NCBI GenBank assembly: GCA_010093485.1
Contig: MU001501.1
Location: forward strand, 1,381,052 to 1,445,051
DNA: 64,000 nucleotides
From: Karstenula rhodostoma CBS 690.94
Taxonomy: Eukaryota; Ascomycota; Dothideomycetes; Pleosporales; Didymosphaeriaceae
Direction of reading: 5' to 3'
Shown here: piece after piece, positions 1 through 13,585 of the stretch
Layout: each line of letters starts with the position of its first letter
Position numbering within the stretch: position 1 is the stretch's first letter
Notes under the pieces: generated by a model
The model's input: the letters and a program-made list of their open reading frames with translations, nothing else
Told to the model about the DNA's origin: nothing
Databases searched by the model: none
Translations under genes and position numbers: made by a program

Positions 1-2336
1 AACTTAAAGTCTAACTTAGAGTCTTTATTAGAGGTATATTTATTACTAGATTCTAGAAAGAAGTAAGCCTTATTCTCTTCTTAAACCTTTATAATAGCAG
101 TAATAGTATACCTATTATAGGGTTTAACAGGGTAATTATAGTAGATATAGTCCTTAAAGAGGTAGTTATAATATATTTAATTCTTATAACACTACTCTCT
201 AGAGTACTTATATCTAGGGTTAATAGATTAGTACTTTAGAGCTAATTCTACTATAGTATCTTTAGATAGTCCTGTAGTATAATAAGGGGCTAAAGTAATT
301 ATTTATAATAAAAACTCCTTATAATAGTATAGGGTAGAGGGAGTAAATTAATTATAGTTAGCCTAATAATTATACTTATAGGCTTTATATAGCTTATAGA
401 TAATAGTATAAAATTTATTATAGTCTATAGTAGGGTTAATAGTATTCTAGATAAACTGGTTAGTAAGCTTTATATAGAGCTTCTCGCGGAGCGTCTCTTT
501 AAGATTATTAGGATAAAATCTAGTCTAGTTTATAAATATATTATACTATATAATAAATAAGTTTATATCTCCTCTAAATAGAAGTATTATCTTTTAGAGG
601 TTAGTATAGATATTAATATCCTAGTTTAGTAGTATAAATATAGCTTAGAGGTAGTTATATAGACCTATAAGAGATATAGTTAATTACTACTATTTCTAGA
701 TATTAAAAATTTTAAAGGTATAGCCTTCTAGCTATATATTAATATAATTAGTAATAGCTATAGTATATTCTTTAGGAGTATCTTACTAAAAGTAATCTAT
801 ATTAGACTTAATCTTAACCTCTAGTAAATAGAACTATAGCTTAAACTAAGTCTTATTACTATTAAACTTATTAGGGTCTAGAACTTTAGGGGATAGGTAT
901 TTACTCTAGCGAGCTTAGTACTTTATATAGTAAAGGTTTAGTACTTTATAAGAAAGTTTACTAGGGGTATTTACTTTTAGGATATATTAACCTATAGTAG
1001 AATAGCCTATACCTTACTAATTATTTATCTTTAGAGTAACTAGTTTAGTATTATATTTAATAATAGGCACTAGCTTAGTAGGGGAAGTACTAAACTAGTA
1101 GGGTAACTTAAAGCTATTATTACTATCTAAGTTACTAATTATTATCTATATTAATTAATTCTTAGCCTTAGTAGTCTTCTTTAGTTCTATAATCTTAGTT
1201 TATAGATAACTATTTTCCTTCTAAGTCTATATCTAGAAGTCTATTATAATATTAATTTTATTATTTAGATTAGTATTTTACTAGACTAGCTTTTATCACT
1301 AGTCCTATACTTTATATATATAACAGAATAAGACTATAAACTATAACTTTATAGTAAATAGGGCTATATTAGCCTTAATATAGCCTATATATATATTAGA
1401 AATAGTAGTAAACTCTAGGCCTTAGTAGTTTAAGGTCTCTAGGTACTTTCTATCTAAAGTAATTAGGTCTAGAATAATTATATTAATATTAGTAAAGGCT
1501 ATATATAGTTTAGATACTTCCTCTAGTTCTTATAGTCTAGCTACCTATAGACTAGCCTTAAAGTTATCTTCTTTCTCTTTATAGTTTCTAGTTCCAGGAT
1601 TCTAATAGAGGCCTAATTCCTTCTTAATCTTATTAATATTAGCTAGGTATTTTTTAGTACCTTTAGGTAGCTAGATATCTAGTTCTAGTAGGAAAAGTTT
1701 AATCTAGAAGGGTAGGTTTTCTAGCTTATAGGAAGGTTATATACTAGAGGCTTTAGCTACTAATACCTATTCTTATATTAGGATAGGTAAGTAACCTTAA
1801 AGTAGTATATATAGTATCTTACCTATAGTTATACTATAATAGAGGTTATTTACTTTTAAAATATTATTAAGGTCTTCTTTACTAAAATTAATAGCTATTA
1901 TTACTTTAGTAGTGTAGCTTATAGAGCGAGTCCTAGTATAGCTCTAAAGGAAAAATATTAGATCCCTATTAATAGACTATCTAGGTACTAGAGGTTTTAT
2001 CTTTATATACTTAGTTATAGGTAGTAGTATAATAGGTATAGAGCTATTTAGAGGTAAACTAAATAGGGAGAGAGGGCTATCTAAGATAGAGATATTATAT
2101 AAATTAATATTTACTATAAGGGTAAAAGGTAGGTTTAGGTAGGTAAAGTATAAGTAATAAGTAGGTAGTTAGTCCTATTTTAAACCTATTTATTAAGGAT
2201 ATATATATTATTTTTAGTATACCTATAGTAGGTATATACTTTTACCTAAAAGGGATTTAACCTTTATAGTAGTTAATTCTACTAAAGGTACCTAATATTA
2301 GTAGGTCTTTAAAGGAGTTTAAAAAATCTAGGAGGA

Positions 2337-2500
2337 TATTCTAGCGCCTTAATAGCTAGCCTTTAATAAGGACTTTAGAGGATGTTTTAGTACTTTAATA
2401 GCTAGCCTTTAATAAGGACTTTAGAGGATATTCTAGTGCCTTAATAGCTAGTCTTTAATAAGGACTTTAGAGGACGTTCTAGTACCTTAATAGCTAACCT
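2337..2500 (-). repeat. Tandem repeat of about 46 bp in gypsy leader (3-4 copies)
   Basis: Imperfect direct copies of a unit containing TTAATAGCTAGCCTTTAATA and a GGACTTTAGAGGA motif. The same array occurs in the opposite orientation at about 46809-46965 in the complete element, at the same distance from the LTR. It is therefore part of the transposon and not a CRISPR or host satellite array. Confidence 0.8.
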
Positions 2501-2604
2501 AAAGAAAAAATTTAGGATTTTAGTAGACCTTTCTATACCTAAAGAGCTAAAGGTAGATATTATAGTTACTAATCTCTAGCTAAAAGAAGGGGTCTTAAGT
2601 TTAA

Positions 2605-2850
2605 TATAAGGCTAGAATATAGCTAAATAGAGTAAATACTCTTAGAATTAGATAGATAAAAGAAACTATATAAATTAAGACTAAACTTAAGATACTAAAA
2701 TAGAGAGGGTCCTAGGGAGGGACTCTCTATATACTAGGTATTTAAGATCTACTAACTAATCTATATATAGGCTACTAGATAAGGCCTAAGCTTAAAGGTA
2801 GGTAAATATTCTATAAGGGGATTTAACCTTAGGTTAAATTAACCCTTATA
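2605..2850 (-). repeat. 5' LTR of gypsy family (246 bp)
   Basis: It aligns by eye end to end with the LTRs at 13340-13585, 46451-46696 and 61550-61795. The differences seen are mostly C/T and G/A transitions. The LTR ends read TA...TA, the RIP product of the usual TG...CA. Confidence 0.9.
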
Positions 2851-5800
2851 TATAGGACTTCTACTTTAAAGATAACTACCTAATAAAAACTATTATTAAG
2901 GTACTTAATAGCTTTATACTATTTATAAAAGTATAGTTTAGTATAATAGTTAAAATTATTAAATTAGATAATAAGATCTTTATAGTAAAAGTAGATATTA
3001 AATACTAGTATATAAGCTAAGGTATTAAAATTAAGCCCTTAGTACTAGATATATAAGTATAAAATAGAGGAGCTAAGTACTTAAGGGGTATAATAAAAGA
3101 AAAAGCCTATATAATATAATTTAATATAAACTTTCTATAGAAAATATAGTCTAAGATTACTAAGACTATAGTATACCTATATAATTAAATACTAAATTAT
3201 AAGAATTACTAGTATTTACTATATAAAGTATTCTTTATAATAGTTACCCTTATTAATAAAATAGTAATTTAACCTTAGAAATTAAACCTAGTATACCTTA
3301 AAGTATATAGAAGTAAAGCTTTTACTATAACTAATAATATATAGTATAAGAAAAGTAAGCTATAAAGATTTAATTTAAAGGTATAGATTAGATACTTTAT
3401 AAAATACTAATTAATAAATATCTAGTATATATAGATTTTATTACTATTAAAAGTAATTAATATCTATAATATTATATTTAATAAAGATATAGTATTTAAT
3501 AAAATATAGAAAGAGCTTATAGATAACCTTATATATAGTACTCTAGAAAAAATTATATTATAGGTTAGAACTATAAAGAGACTACCCGCTCTAATAACTA
3601 AACTAGAGATAACTTTATTCTATAAAAATAAATTAGTTATAATAAGTTATAGTAATTTATAATAATAATAAGAGATATTAGAAAAGTTACTAAAGAGAAA
3701 ATATAATAGTATCTACCTATTACTACTAATAATACTATTACTAGTTATACTACTAGTATAACTTATAATATAGAATATACTATTATTAAAAGTATAAGTA
3801 GTAGATAACTATATATAGTAACTAATAGTAGCTAGTATAAAAATTATACCCTAAGTAGTTATATTTATAGTAGGTACTCTAGTAGGTTATAAAGGTATAT
3901 ATAAAGACTATAACCTTAATAAAGTATAAATAAAATAAATACTTATAAAAAAATTAAAGCCTTATTAAAGCTAGCTACTACTACTACTAATAATCTAAAC
4001 TAGACTTAAAAATTACCTAATAAGGAAATTATTTTAAGAAGCTTAATATAAATACCTTATTAACTATTAATAAATAAACTTATAGATAGAAGTACTATAG
4101 AAACTAATTAAATAAGTAGGTTACTAAATCCTTAACTATATATAGGTATATACCTATAAACTTAATAAATACTATTAATTTCTAAAGTATAAGGCTTAAC
4201 TAGTTATATAAGGAGACTAGTAGAAGGATATTACTCTATAAAATACCTATATAGTAACTTTAGCTAATTAATTATTCTATATACTTATAGTAATAGCTAC
4301 TAGATATAACTTTAAACTAAAATAATATAATATAACTAATATATTTATATATATAATACTTAATTAAGAAGTCTATATAAAAATACCTATAGAGTACTAA
4401 AAAAGAGGTATAATCCTTAAACTATAAAAGGCCCTCTATAAACTCTAAATCTTGCCTAAGCTATAGTAGAAAGAATTTACTATAATACTTAAAGGTATAG
4501 ATTTTACTATAATTCTATATAAACTATACTATATAATTAAGGATAGTATTATTATCTTCTTCTATATAGATAATATTATTATTACTTATTACTAAATAAA
4601 AGAGGTAGTAGTAACTAAAGTAGTAGAGTTACTTAAATAAAAATATACTATAACTAGAGAAAATAACCTATAATAGTTCCTTAGTATAGAGGTTATCTAA
4701 AAATAAGACTAGTAATTTATATAATTATTATAGACCTTATATATTAAGAAGATCTAATAACTAGTAAATAAAATTAATTACTACTATAATATACCTATAG
4801 CTAGTATAGAGCTTAAACCTTAAGAAGGTCTAGCCTTACTATTAGAGATTAATAAGTATTAATAAAAGATTAAATTACTACTATTTATAGTAGTTATAAT
4901 ATAACTAGATATTACTTTTACTATATTATAGCTAGCCCGGTTTCTATTAAACCTAGGCTAAGTATATTAAAATATTATTAATAGAGTATTATTATATCTC
5001 TTAGCTACTAAATATAAGGGTCTATAGCTTAGAGGTAAATTATACCTCTAGATTACTAGTAATATCTTATTTACTAATAATATAATTAATAGAAAAAGCT
5101 TATAGAGCTATATAATTAAGCTATTTAATAGCCTAATAGTATAGAGGATAAATAAATAAAATACTATTACTACCTCTATAATAGAGGTAGAACTACTTAC
5201 CCTATTATAGGTAGCTAAGAAAGCTATCTATATTTTAAGATTATTAAGAAAGCTTAGAATTATATTACCTAGCTCTATAATTATAATATAATATAATAAT
5301 TAATAAATAATTCGCTTAGTAACTTAGAAAGTATTAAAACTCTAGACTAAGCTCTAATATATTAATATCTATAATTACTAGCTATAATAAGAAGTCTCTA
5401 TAGAAATAATTATTATTAAGTATATTAAGTTAGCTAAAATAATTACTAATAGACTTATAAAGGTACTACTAATAAATAAATAGCTAGACTTCTTTAACTA
5501 GTTTAGATTAGTTAATATAGAAAATTAAGAGGTAATAAGTACTATACTATTTAAAGAAATCTAAAACTATCTTTACTAAGTATTTTAAGCTATTACTTAT
5601 AATCTAGCTTAGGTAGTTTAGGGATACTAAGCTAAGGGGGTATATTAGATTATATATATATATTATTATCTATAGTATAGTATACTTACTATTATAGTAA
5701 ATTATAATAACTACTAGTAGTAATAGGTAGTAAGTATAAAAGGAGAGGCTAGGATATTTTATACTATTAGGACTAGTATAGGGTACTAAGGTACTATTTA

Positions 5801-5928
5801 AGGGCGTATTTTAGCTAGACTTAGAAGATTAATTAATTATAATAATTTATATAAATATATAATATATAACTAACCTATCTATATCTATAATTTATAGTAA
5901 TCTATTATTATTTATAATAGATCTAATA
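2851..5928 (+). mobile_element. Ty1/copia-type retrotransposon A, 3' part with 3' LTR, RIP-mutated
   Basis: The plus strand carries a degraded copia pol. Around 4555-4590 a frame reads FFYIDN followed by III, the RIP product of the reverse transcriptase FFYVDD active-site motif. A G-rich purine tract (about 5634-5640) precedes the LTR at 5643-5928. Bases 2851-4930 match the reverse complement of about 5930-8010 (copy B). The 5' part is missing because the gypsy at 1-2850 is inserted at its left edge. All frames are closed by many stops. Confidence 0.8.
5643..5928 (+). repeat. 3' LTR of copia A (286 bp)
   Basis: It begins TATTAGATTATATA and ends near CTAATA. It matches the reverse complement of 10176-10461 over the full 286 bases, so it defines the LTR of this copia family. 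Confidence 0.8.
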
Positions 5929-8900
5929 ATAATATAGTAAAAGTAATATCTAGTTATATTATAACTACTATAAATAGTAGTAATCTAATTTTTTATTAAT
6001 ACTTATTAATCTCTAATAGTAGGGCTAGACCTTTTTAAGATTTAAGCTCTATACTAGCTATAGGTATATTATAATAGTAATTAGTTTTATCTACTAGTTA
6101 TTAGATCTTCTTAATATATAAAATCTATAATAATTATATAAGTTACTAGTCTTATTTTTAGATAACCTCTATACTAAGGAACTATTATAAGTTATCTCCT
6201 CTAATTATAGTATATTTTTATTTAAGTAGCTTTACTATTTTAGTTACTACTACCTCCTTTATTTAGTAATAAGTAATAATAATATTATTTATATAGAAGA
6301 AAATAATAATACTATCCTTAATTATATAGTATAGTTTATATAGAATTATAGTAAAACCTATATTTTTAAGTATTATAGTAAATTCTTTTTACTATAGCTT
6401 AGGCAAGATTTAGAGTCTATAGAGGGCCTTCTATAATTTAAGAGTTATACCTCTCTTTTAGTACCCTATAGGTATCCTTATATAGACTTCTTAATTAAGT
6501 ATTATATATATAAACGTGTTAGTTATATTATATTATTTTAGTTTAAGGTTATACCTAGTAGCTATTACTATAAGTATATAGAATAATTAATTAGCTAAAG
6601 TTACTATATAGATATTTTATAAAATAATATCCTTTTACTAGTCTTCTTATATAACTAGTTAAGCCTTATATTTTAGAAATTAATAGTATTTATTAAGTTT
6701 ATAGATATATACTTATATATAGTTAAGAATTTAGTAACCTATTTATTTAATTAGTCTTTATAATACTTCTATCTATAAGTTTATTTATTAATAACTAGTA
6801 AAGTATTTATATTTAGCTTTTTAAAATAATTTTCTTATTAGGTAATTCTTAAGTTTAGTTTAGATTATTAGTAGTAGTAGTAGCTAGCTTTAATAAGGCT
6901 TTAATCTTTTTATAAATATCTATTTTACTTATACTTTATTAAGGTTATAGCCTTTATATATACCTTTATAATCTACTAAAGTACCTACTATAAATATAGC
7001 TACCTAGGGTATAATCTTTATACTAGCTACTATTAGCTATTATATATAGTTATTTACTACTTATACTTTTAGTAATAGTATATTCTATATTATAAGTTAT
7101 ACTAGTAATATAACTAATAGTAGTATTATTAGTAATAATAGGTAGGTACTATTATACTTCTTTTTTAATAATTCTTCTAATATCTCTTATTATTATTATA
7201 AGTTACTATAACTTATTATAACTAACTTATCTTTATAGAATAAAATTATCTCTAATTTAGTTATTAGAGTAGGTAGTCTCTTTATAGTTCTAACCTATAA
7301 TATAATCTCTTCTAGAGTACTATATATAAGATTATCTATAAGCTTTTCCTATATTCTATTAAATACTATATCTTTATTAAATATAATATTATAGATACTA
7401 ATTACTTTTAATAGTAATAGAATCTATATATATTAGATATTTATTAATTAGTATTCTATAAAATATTTAATCTATACCTTTAGATTAAGTCTCTATAGCT
7501 TACTTTTTCTATACTATATATTATTAGTTATAGTAAAGGCTTTACTTCTATATACTTTAAAATATACTAGATTTAGTTTCTAAGGCTAAATTACTATTCT
7601 ATTAATAAGGGTAACTATTATAAAGAATACCTTATATAGTAAGTACTAGTAATTTTTATAATTTAGTATTTAATTATATAGGTATACTATAGCCCTAGTA
7701 ATCTTAGGCTATATTTTCTATAAAAAGTTTATATTAAGTTATATTATATAGGCTTTTTCTTTTATTATATCCCCTAAGTACTTAGCTCCTCTATTTTATA
7801 TTTATATATTTAGTATTAAGGGCTTAATTTTAATACCTTAGCTTATATACTAGTATTTAATATCTACTTTTACTATAAAAATCTTATTATTTAATTTAAT
7901 AATCTTAACTATTATACTAAACTATACTTTTATAAATAGTATAAAGCTACTAAGTACCTTAATAATAGTTCTTACTAGATAATTATCTTTAAAGTAGAAA
8001 TCCTATATATAGCTAAAGTATTAATTAGTAATTAATATTTAGCTTTTCTCTTTAGTAGAGCTATTAGGTTTAAAGTTATAAAAATTAATTATAATATATT
8101 TACTAAATCCTTAATTATTTAGTTAAGGTATATATCTAATCTATTATTTTAATTTAGCTTATCTATAAGTATTATATTTTACTATAAGGATACTTTTAAT
8201 ATATACCCCCTTAGCTTACTATACTAGGTATTTAAGTATATTTAGTCCTAAATAGTCTAGTTATTTATACTATATAGCTATACTTATAATTTTTACTTTA
8301 TACTTTATATATATTATTACCTTATATATAGTATATACTATACTTTATATAATAGTATAAATACTATTAGTAAATTTATACTTTAATACCTATTAACTAT
8401 ATAACTCTTATAGTTCTATTATAATAGTATTATTAGCCTATTTTAATATTATAGGTTCTAATTTAGTATTCTACTATAGTTCTTAATATCTAAGTAGTTA
8501 AAAGGATACTAGATTATAGAATAGGTTAAGGTAGTAAGCTATATTATTAAGCCTAATTATACTATTTCTCTAATAATTTTATAGTTTAAAATAAATACTT
8601 TTAGATCTTTATATCTAGACCTATATATTACCTATCTATATAAAGTCTCCTAGTATTAGTAACTAGAGTAAAATAAATTAATTAATATTATTAAAAATAT
8701 AATATATAGTATTTAAGTTAAGAATTAATAAGGTTTATAGTAAATATATATAAAAGTTAGATTAAGAGGTTACTTAAAAGCTTATAGAGATTATAGTAAT
8801 TTTCTATCCTTCTAATTACTTATTACTAGCCTTTAATATTTAGGTTAATATAAAAGTATATAACTATTTAATTTATAGTATTCTAGATTATACTTATTTA

Positions 8901-10461
8901 AATATATATATTTATTCTTATATTAAGGAATTATTTTAGATATTATATTTAATAAAACTATTTTATTTTAGTTATAGTTTCTACTATACTAGAGCTTTTT
9001 CTAGAAAGGTATAGTAATAATCCTTTAGTATATATTCTATAGAATATATAGAATACTTTTTTTTATTTATACCTTAATTTTTTATTTACTAGTAAGGTAT
9101 TTTATTCTTTCTATAACCTCCCTATCTATATAGTATAGAGGTATTCTACTTATATAATATAGAGCTTTACCTATATAGTATAAAGAATCCTTACTTATAT
9201 AATATAAGTAAATTAGAATTATATAATCCCTATAAGGATATTATTATATTCTATCCTTATTTTTAAGTACCTTATATTTATATAGGTATATTATTACTAG
9301 TATAAAAGATATCCCCTTTAGTACTAGTATTTAATTCTTCTTTAGTAATAAATATAGCTCTAATTATAGTTTTAACTAAATAATAGTACTCTATATAAAG
9401 TCTAAATCTCTTTATTATATTTTAGTATATTATCTCCTATTTATTTTAGAGGGCTTATTTAAAAGTAGTAGTATATATTTTATCTAGTACTATAATACTT
9501 TTTATAAAATTATTAAGGATAGTTATATTATTTATAGTCTCTATATAGTTTTACCTTTTAATAATAAATACTATATAATTATATTTAGCTAGCTAGAGGT
9601 TCTATTTAATTAACCTCTTAGTATTTTAGATAATATATAGGTATTTATATTATACTTATAACTTTACTTTTTTATTATTAACTTTTACTTTCTTTATAAT
9701 AAGGAGGATCTATTCTTTATATAGTTTTTTAAAGAAGTAGTAGATACTAAATAGGTTAGCTATAATAGAACCCTATAAGTATAATATAAGCTTCTCTACT
9801 TTCTATACCTCTATATAATATTTTACTAATTCTATTTTATACTAATTAGATTATAGTTTATAGTATTTAATTTATAAGTTTTACTATAACTTTTATATAT
9901 TTATAAGGATATATAGGCTATTTAGTATTAGATTATTATTATATATAAATTAATATAGATTTAGTAGCTATAATATTTATAGTTATAACTTTAGTACCTT
10001 ACTATTAGTTAGATTAAATATATACTATACTTAGTTAGCTCTTACTTATATTTTTAGTACTATTAGCTATTCTATATACTATATAGAGGTAGTAAAGAAA
10101 GTTTTTATAGGTTTAATAGGTAGTACTATATTATTTAGCGTATATAGTTAGTAATAAGGTAGTAAAACTCTTAATTATTAAATCTACTATAAATAATAAT
10201 AGATTACTATAAACTATAGATATAAATAGGTTAGTTATATATTATATTTTTATATAAATTATTATAATTAATTATTATTCTAAGTCTAGTTAAGATATAC
10301 CCTTAAATAGTACCTTAGTACTCTATACTAGTTCTAATAGTATAAAATATCTTAGCCTCTTCTTTTATACTTACTATCTACTACTACTAGTAGTTATTAT
10401 AACTTACTATAATAGTAAGTATACTATACTATAGGTAATAATATATATATATAATCTAATA
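5929..10461 (-). mobile_element. Ty1/copia-type retrotransposon B, 5' LTR to mid-pol, RIP-mutated
   Basis: Same family as copia A, opposite strand. Its 5' LTR is at 10176-10461, and the body runs leftwards through gag, protease and integrase positions into reverse transcriptase. The YVDD site now reads FFYINN on the minus strand at about 6283-6300. The copy stops at about 5929, corresponding to A position about 4930, exactly where the LTR of copy A ends, so RNase H and the 3' LTR are missing. The 8010-10175 stretch (gag, protease, integrase) is present only in this copy. No intact ORF remains. Confidence 0.78.
10176..10461 (-). repeat. 5' LTR of copia B (286 bp)
   Basis: Reverse-complement match of the LTR at 5643-5928. 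Its outer end at 10461 directly abuts gypsy RNase H sequence that continues from 10462. Confidence 0.8.
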
Positions 10462-13015
10462 AATAGTATTATTATAAAAGCTATCTTATAAATATAAAAT
10501 AATAAAATTTAGAAATTTTTTAATTTCTACTTATATAAAATAAAACTAGTAGAGATAAATTATAATATTTATAATAAAAAAATATTTATTATTATAAGTA
10601 GATTATATATATAGTATATCTAACTTATTAGTCTATAGTTAAAAGAGCTATTTACTATTATTATAGACTATTATATACTTAAATACTTTTCTATAAAGTA
10701 AAAACTTATACTCTACTAAATTTATTAATTAAAAGTATTATTCTAGTATAACTATATAATTATATTTTACTCTAGATTTATAAATATTATAGCTAATATA
10801 CTATTATAAAAATAGAAAAAACTAGTTATATAAATAATAAAAGCTAAATTAGCCTATATAATATATTTCTTCCCCTAATAATAGAATATTATTAATAATA
10901 ATACTAATAATAAGGACTATAAAATAGTAGTATTAATTACTACTACTAAGCTAAATTAGTAGAGTAAGAAGGCTAAATTATAAAACTCTTTTATTATATT
11001 AATAGACTACCTATTTAAAATAAATTATACTAATTTAATCTTAGAATTATTTTAAGAGACTATTTTTAAACTAAATAATAAGTATAATAGAATATCTTCT
11101 AAACTTTTTTTATACTAAGACTATTTAGTTATTTCTAAAATTAGTTAATTTTAAATAATTCTTATTAATATAGTTTACTCCTACTAAATAACTATATATT
11201 CTAGTACTAAAAAGATTTATAAACTTATTTAGAAATTATATTATTAGAGTTATATATATATATAAATATTAAATAGTTTATATATAATTATAAGATTTAC
11301 TACTAAACTAAACCCTTTTATAATAAAAAGCTAGGCCTATTTTAGTTATTATTATTTTAGAAATTATATAATAAAATATCTTTATAAACTTTAAAAACTT
11401 TCTATTAAACTAAAAGAGCTTTAATAATATTATAGTTTATATATACTATCTAAATAAATATACCTTTTTATTACTATATTATAAAATAATTATTATAGAA
11501 TAGACTACCTCTCTTTATTACTAGTATATCTAGAGGATTTTTAGTATTTCTAAATCTATTATATTAGATTAAGGGCTATAGTTTACTTTTAATTTTACTA
11601 ATAAACTATATTACTTTATAAGTATATAGTAGAAACTTATATTTATAAGTTATACTTAAATAAATAGCTAAACTAAGATATATAATAAGTATATTAACTA
11701 GTATTTTTATTTATTTATTAATAAATTTTAGAATAACTAGTTAGATTTACTCCCTTTAATAAACTAGGTATAAGCCTTTTTATTTAATAAATTTACTAAT
11801 TTCTCTTTATATAAAATTAAGTTTAGCTATAAAACTAAAGTCTTTTAGAACTAAAAAAATAGAGTTAGATTACTTAAAAACTTCCCTAATAATATTAGCT
11901 CTAAGTAAGTCTATAAGTTTATTATTATTTATTTTAAAACTATTACTTAGGTTTATAACTAAGTCTATTAGAATCTTATTATAGTATAAGACTTAATAGT
12001 AAAATAAACTAATAAATATTACTAACTATTTAATTTTATTATTAGTAACTTTATTTATATTACTTTAAAAGGCTTTTTAATATTATATTTCTCTATTAAA
12101 TTTAATAAGTAAATATATAGTTTATACTATATTATAAAAATAAAAGGATTATTTTATAAACTTAAATTATTATTATATATAAAAGTTTACTTAATATTTT
12201 ATATAAATTATTTTTAAAAAGTACTTAATAATCTATTTCTTAAATAATACTAACTATAGAAACTATTAACTAAAATTAATAATACCCTTAAATAGAAAGT
12301 ATTACTTATTTATAATAACTAATTAAGCTAAGGAAAATTCTAGTATTAAATAGTATAATAAAACTATAATTTAAATAATATATAATATCTAGTATTTAAT
12401 TTTAGAAATATTCTAAAATTAGTAAATAACTTTTATAATATTAATCTTTAGGTAGCTAGACCTCCTAAGTATCTAAATACTTAAAAGAAAACTATTCTTA
12501 ATAAAATATTCTTAAATAGTAATTCTAAAGATAATATACCTATTAAAATAGATAATTAATAAAAAGTTACCTAAAAATAGGCTAGTTAATATAATAACTT
12601 AATCTAAATAGTTTATTTAGTATTTATAAAATATACTTATTTTATATTTTTTAGTATTATAAAGGATTAAACTTTATATATTAAGTACTTTAAGCCTTTA
12701 ACTATAAATAAGAAATTTAAGGTTTTAAACTAGATCTTAATCTTTCTTTATAAAATTAAGAAACTTTATATAATATATATATAATAGTATATAGCTAACT
12801 ATTTAGAAAAATTCTAAATAAAAATATTTTTATATAAGAAATTATACTAAAATAGAATACTCTAATCTAGTCTATAACTATATAAGTTTAATAAGAAATT
12901 TTTTAAAAATATAAAGAATATTTTTTTTTTTTTTTATATTTTTTTTTTTTTTTTTTTTATTTTTTTCTTTTTTTTTTTAGATATAGGTATTCTTATAGTT
13001 TTTAGAAATTATTAA

Positions 13016-13027
13016 NNNNNNNNNNNN
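13016..13027. other. Assembly gap (12 N) inside gypsy 3' region
   Basis: Twelve N. The roughly 283 bases to the left (12733-13015) and the roughly 285 to the right (13028-13312) are near copies of the same piece of the gypsy 3' end, including long T runs. Adjacent contigs may overlap without having been merged, or a second diverged copy has been joined here. Confidence 0.9.
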
Positions 13028-13339
13028 GATCTTAATCTTTCTTTATAAAATTAAGAAACTTTATATAATATATATATAATAGTATATAGCTAACTATTTA
13101 GAAAAATTCTAAATAAAAATATAGAGCCCTATATAATTATACTAGAGTAAAATACTCTAATCTAGTCTATAACTATATAAGTTTAATAGAAATTTTTTTA
13201 AAAATATAAAGAATATTTTTTTTATTTTTTTTTTTTTTTTTTTAAACTAATTTATTTTTTTCTTTCTTTTTATAGATATAGGTATTCTTATAGTTTTTAG
13301 AAATTATTAAGACTCTAGATTATACTTAAAGGGGGGTAG

Positions 13340-13585
13340 TATAAGGGTTAATTTAATTTAAAATTAAATTTCTTTATAAAATATTTATTTATTTTTAAAT
13401 TTAGACTTTATCTAGTAGTTTATATATAGATTAGTTAGTAGATTTTAAATATTTAGTATATAAAGAGTTCCTCTCTAGAATTCTCTCTATCTTAGTATTT
13501 TAAGTTTAGTCTTAAATTATATAGTTTCTTTTATCTATTTAATTCTAAGAGTATTTACCCTATTTAGCTATATCCTGGCCTTATA
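13340..13585 (+). repeat. 3' LTR of gypsy family, ends inside a host gene
   Basis: 246-base LTR, nearly identical in layout to the three others in the window. Its last base is followed at once by GC-balanced coding sequence, so this insertion (or the breakpoint that carries it) removed the 5' part of the gene at 13586-14133. Confidence 0.88.

Larger units (their letters stand above)
1..2850 (-). mobile_element. Ty3/gypsy-type LTR retrotransposon, 5' end, RIP-mutated, cut by window edge
   Basis: This is the 5' part of the same gypsy family that is complete at 46451-61795, in reverse orientation. The LTR lies at 2605-2850 and is the reverse complement of the LTRs at 46451 and 61550, with the same 246-base length. 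Below 2605 the sequence continues into the leader and gag region of that element, including the tandem 46-base repeat array at about 2337-2500. No reading frame survives, and nearly every CA/TG has become TA. The rest of the element lies outside the window. It interrupts the copia copy that resumes at 2851. Confidence 0.85.
10462..13585 (+). mobile_element. Ty3/gypsy retrotransposon 3' part (RNase H, integrase) with 3' LTR
   Basis: It matches the complete gypsy element from about 51744 to its 3' end: RNase H, then integrase, then a poly-T-rich 3' region and a purine tract of six G residues (about 13331-13336), followed by the LTR at 13340-13585. The 5' half is absent, because the copia B LTR abuts its left end. 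The 12733-13015 segment is repeated after the N gap as 13028-13312. The LTR ends next to GCGAAGAATT of a host gene. RIP has closed all frames. Confidence 0.85.

Noticed and set aside
12920..12980. Long T runs as a possible poly-A tail of a LINE on the minus strand
   Set aside because: The same T-rich tract occurs at the same place in the 3' region of the complete gypsy element near 61425-61485.
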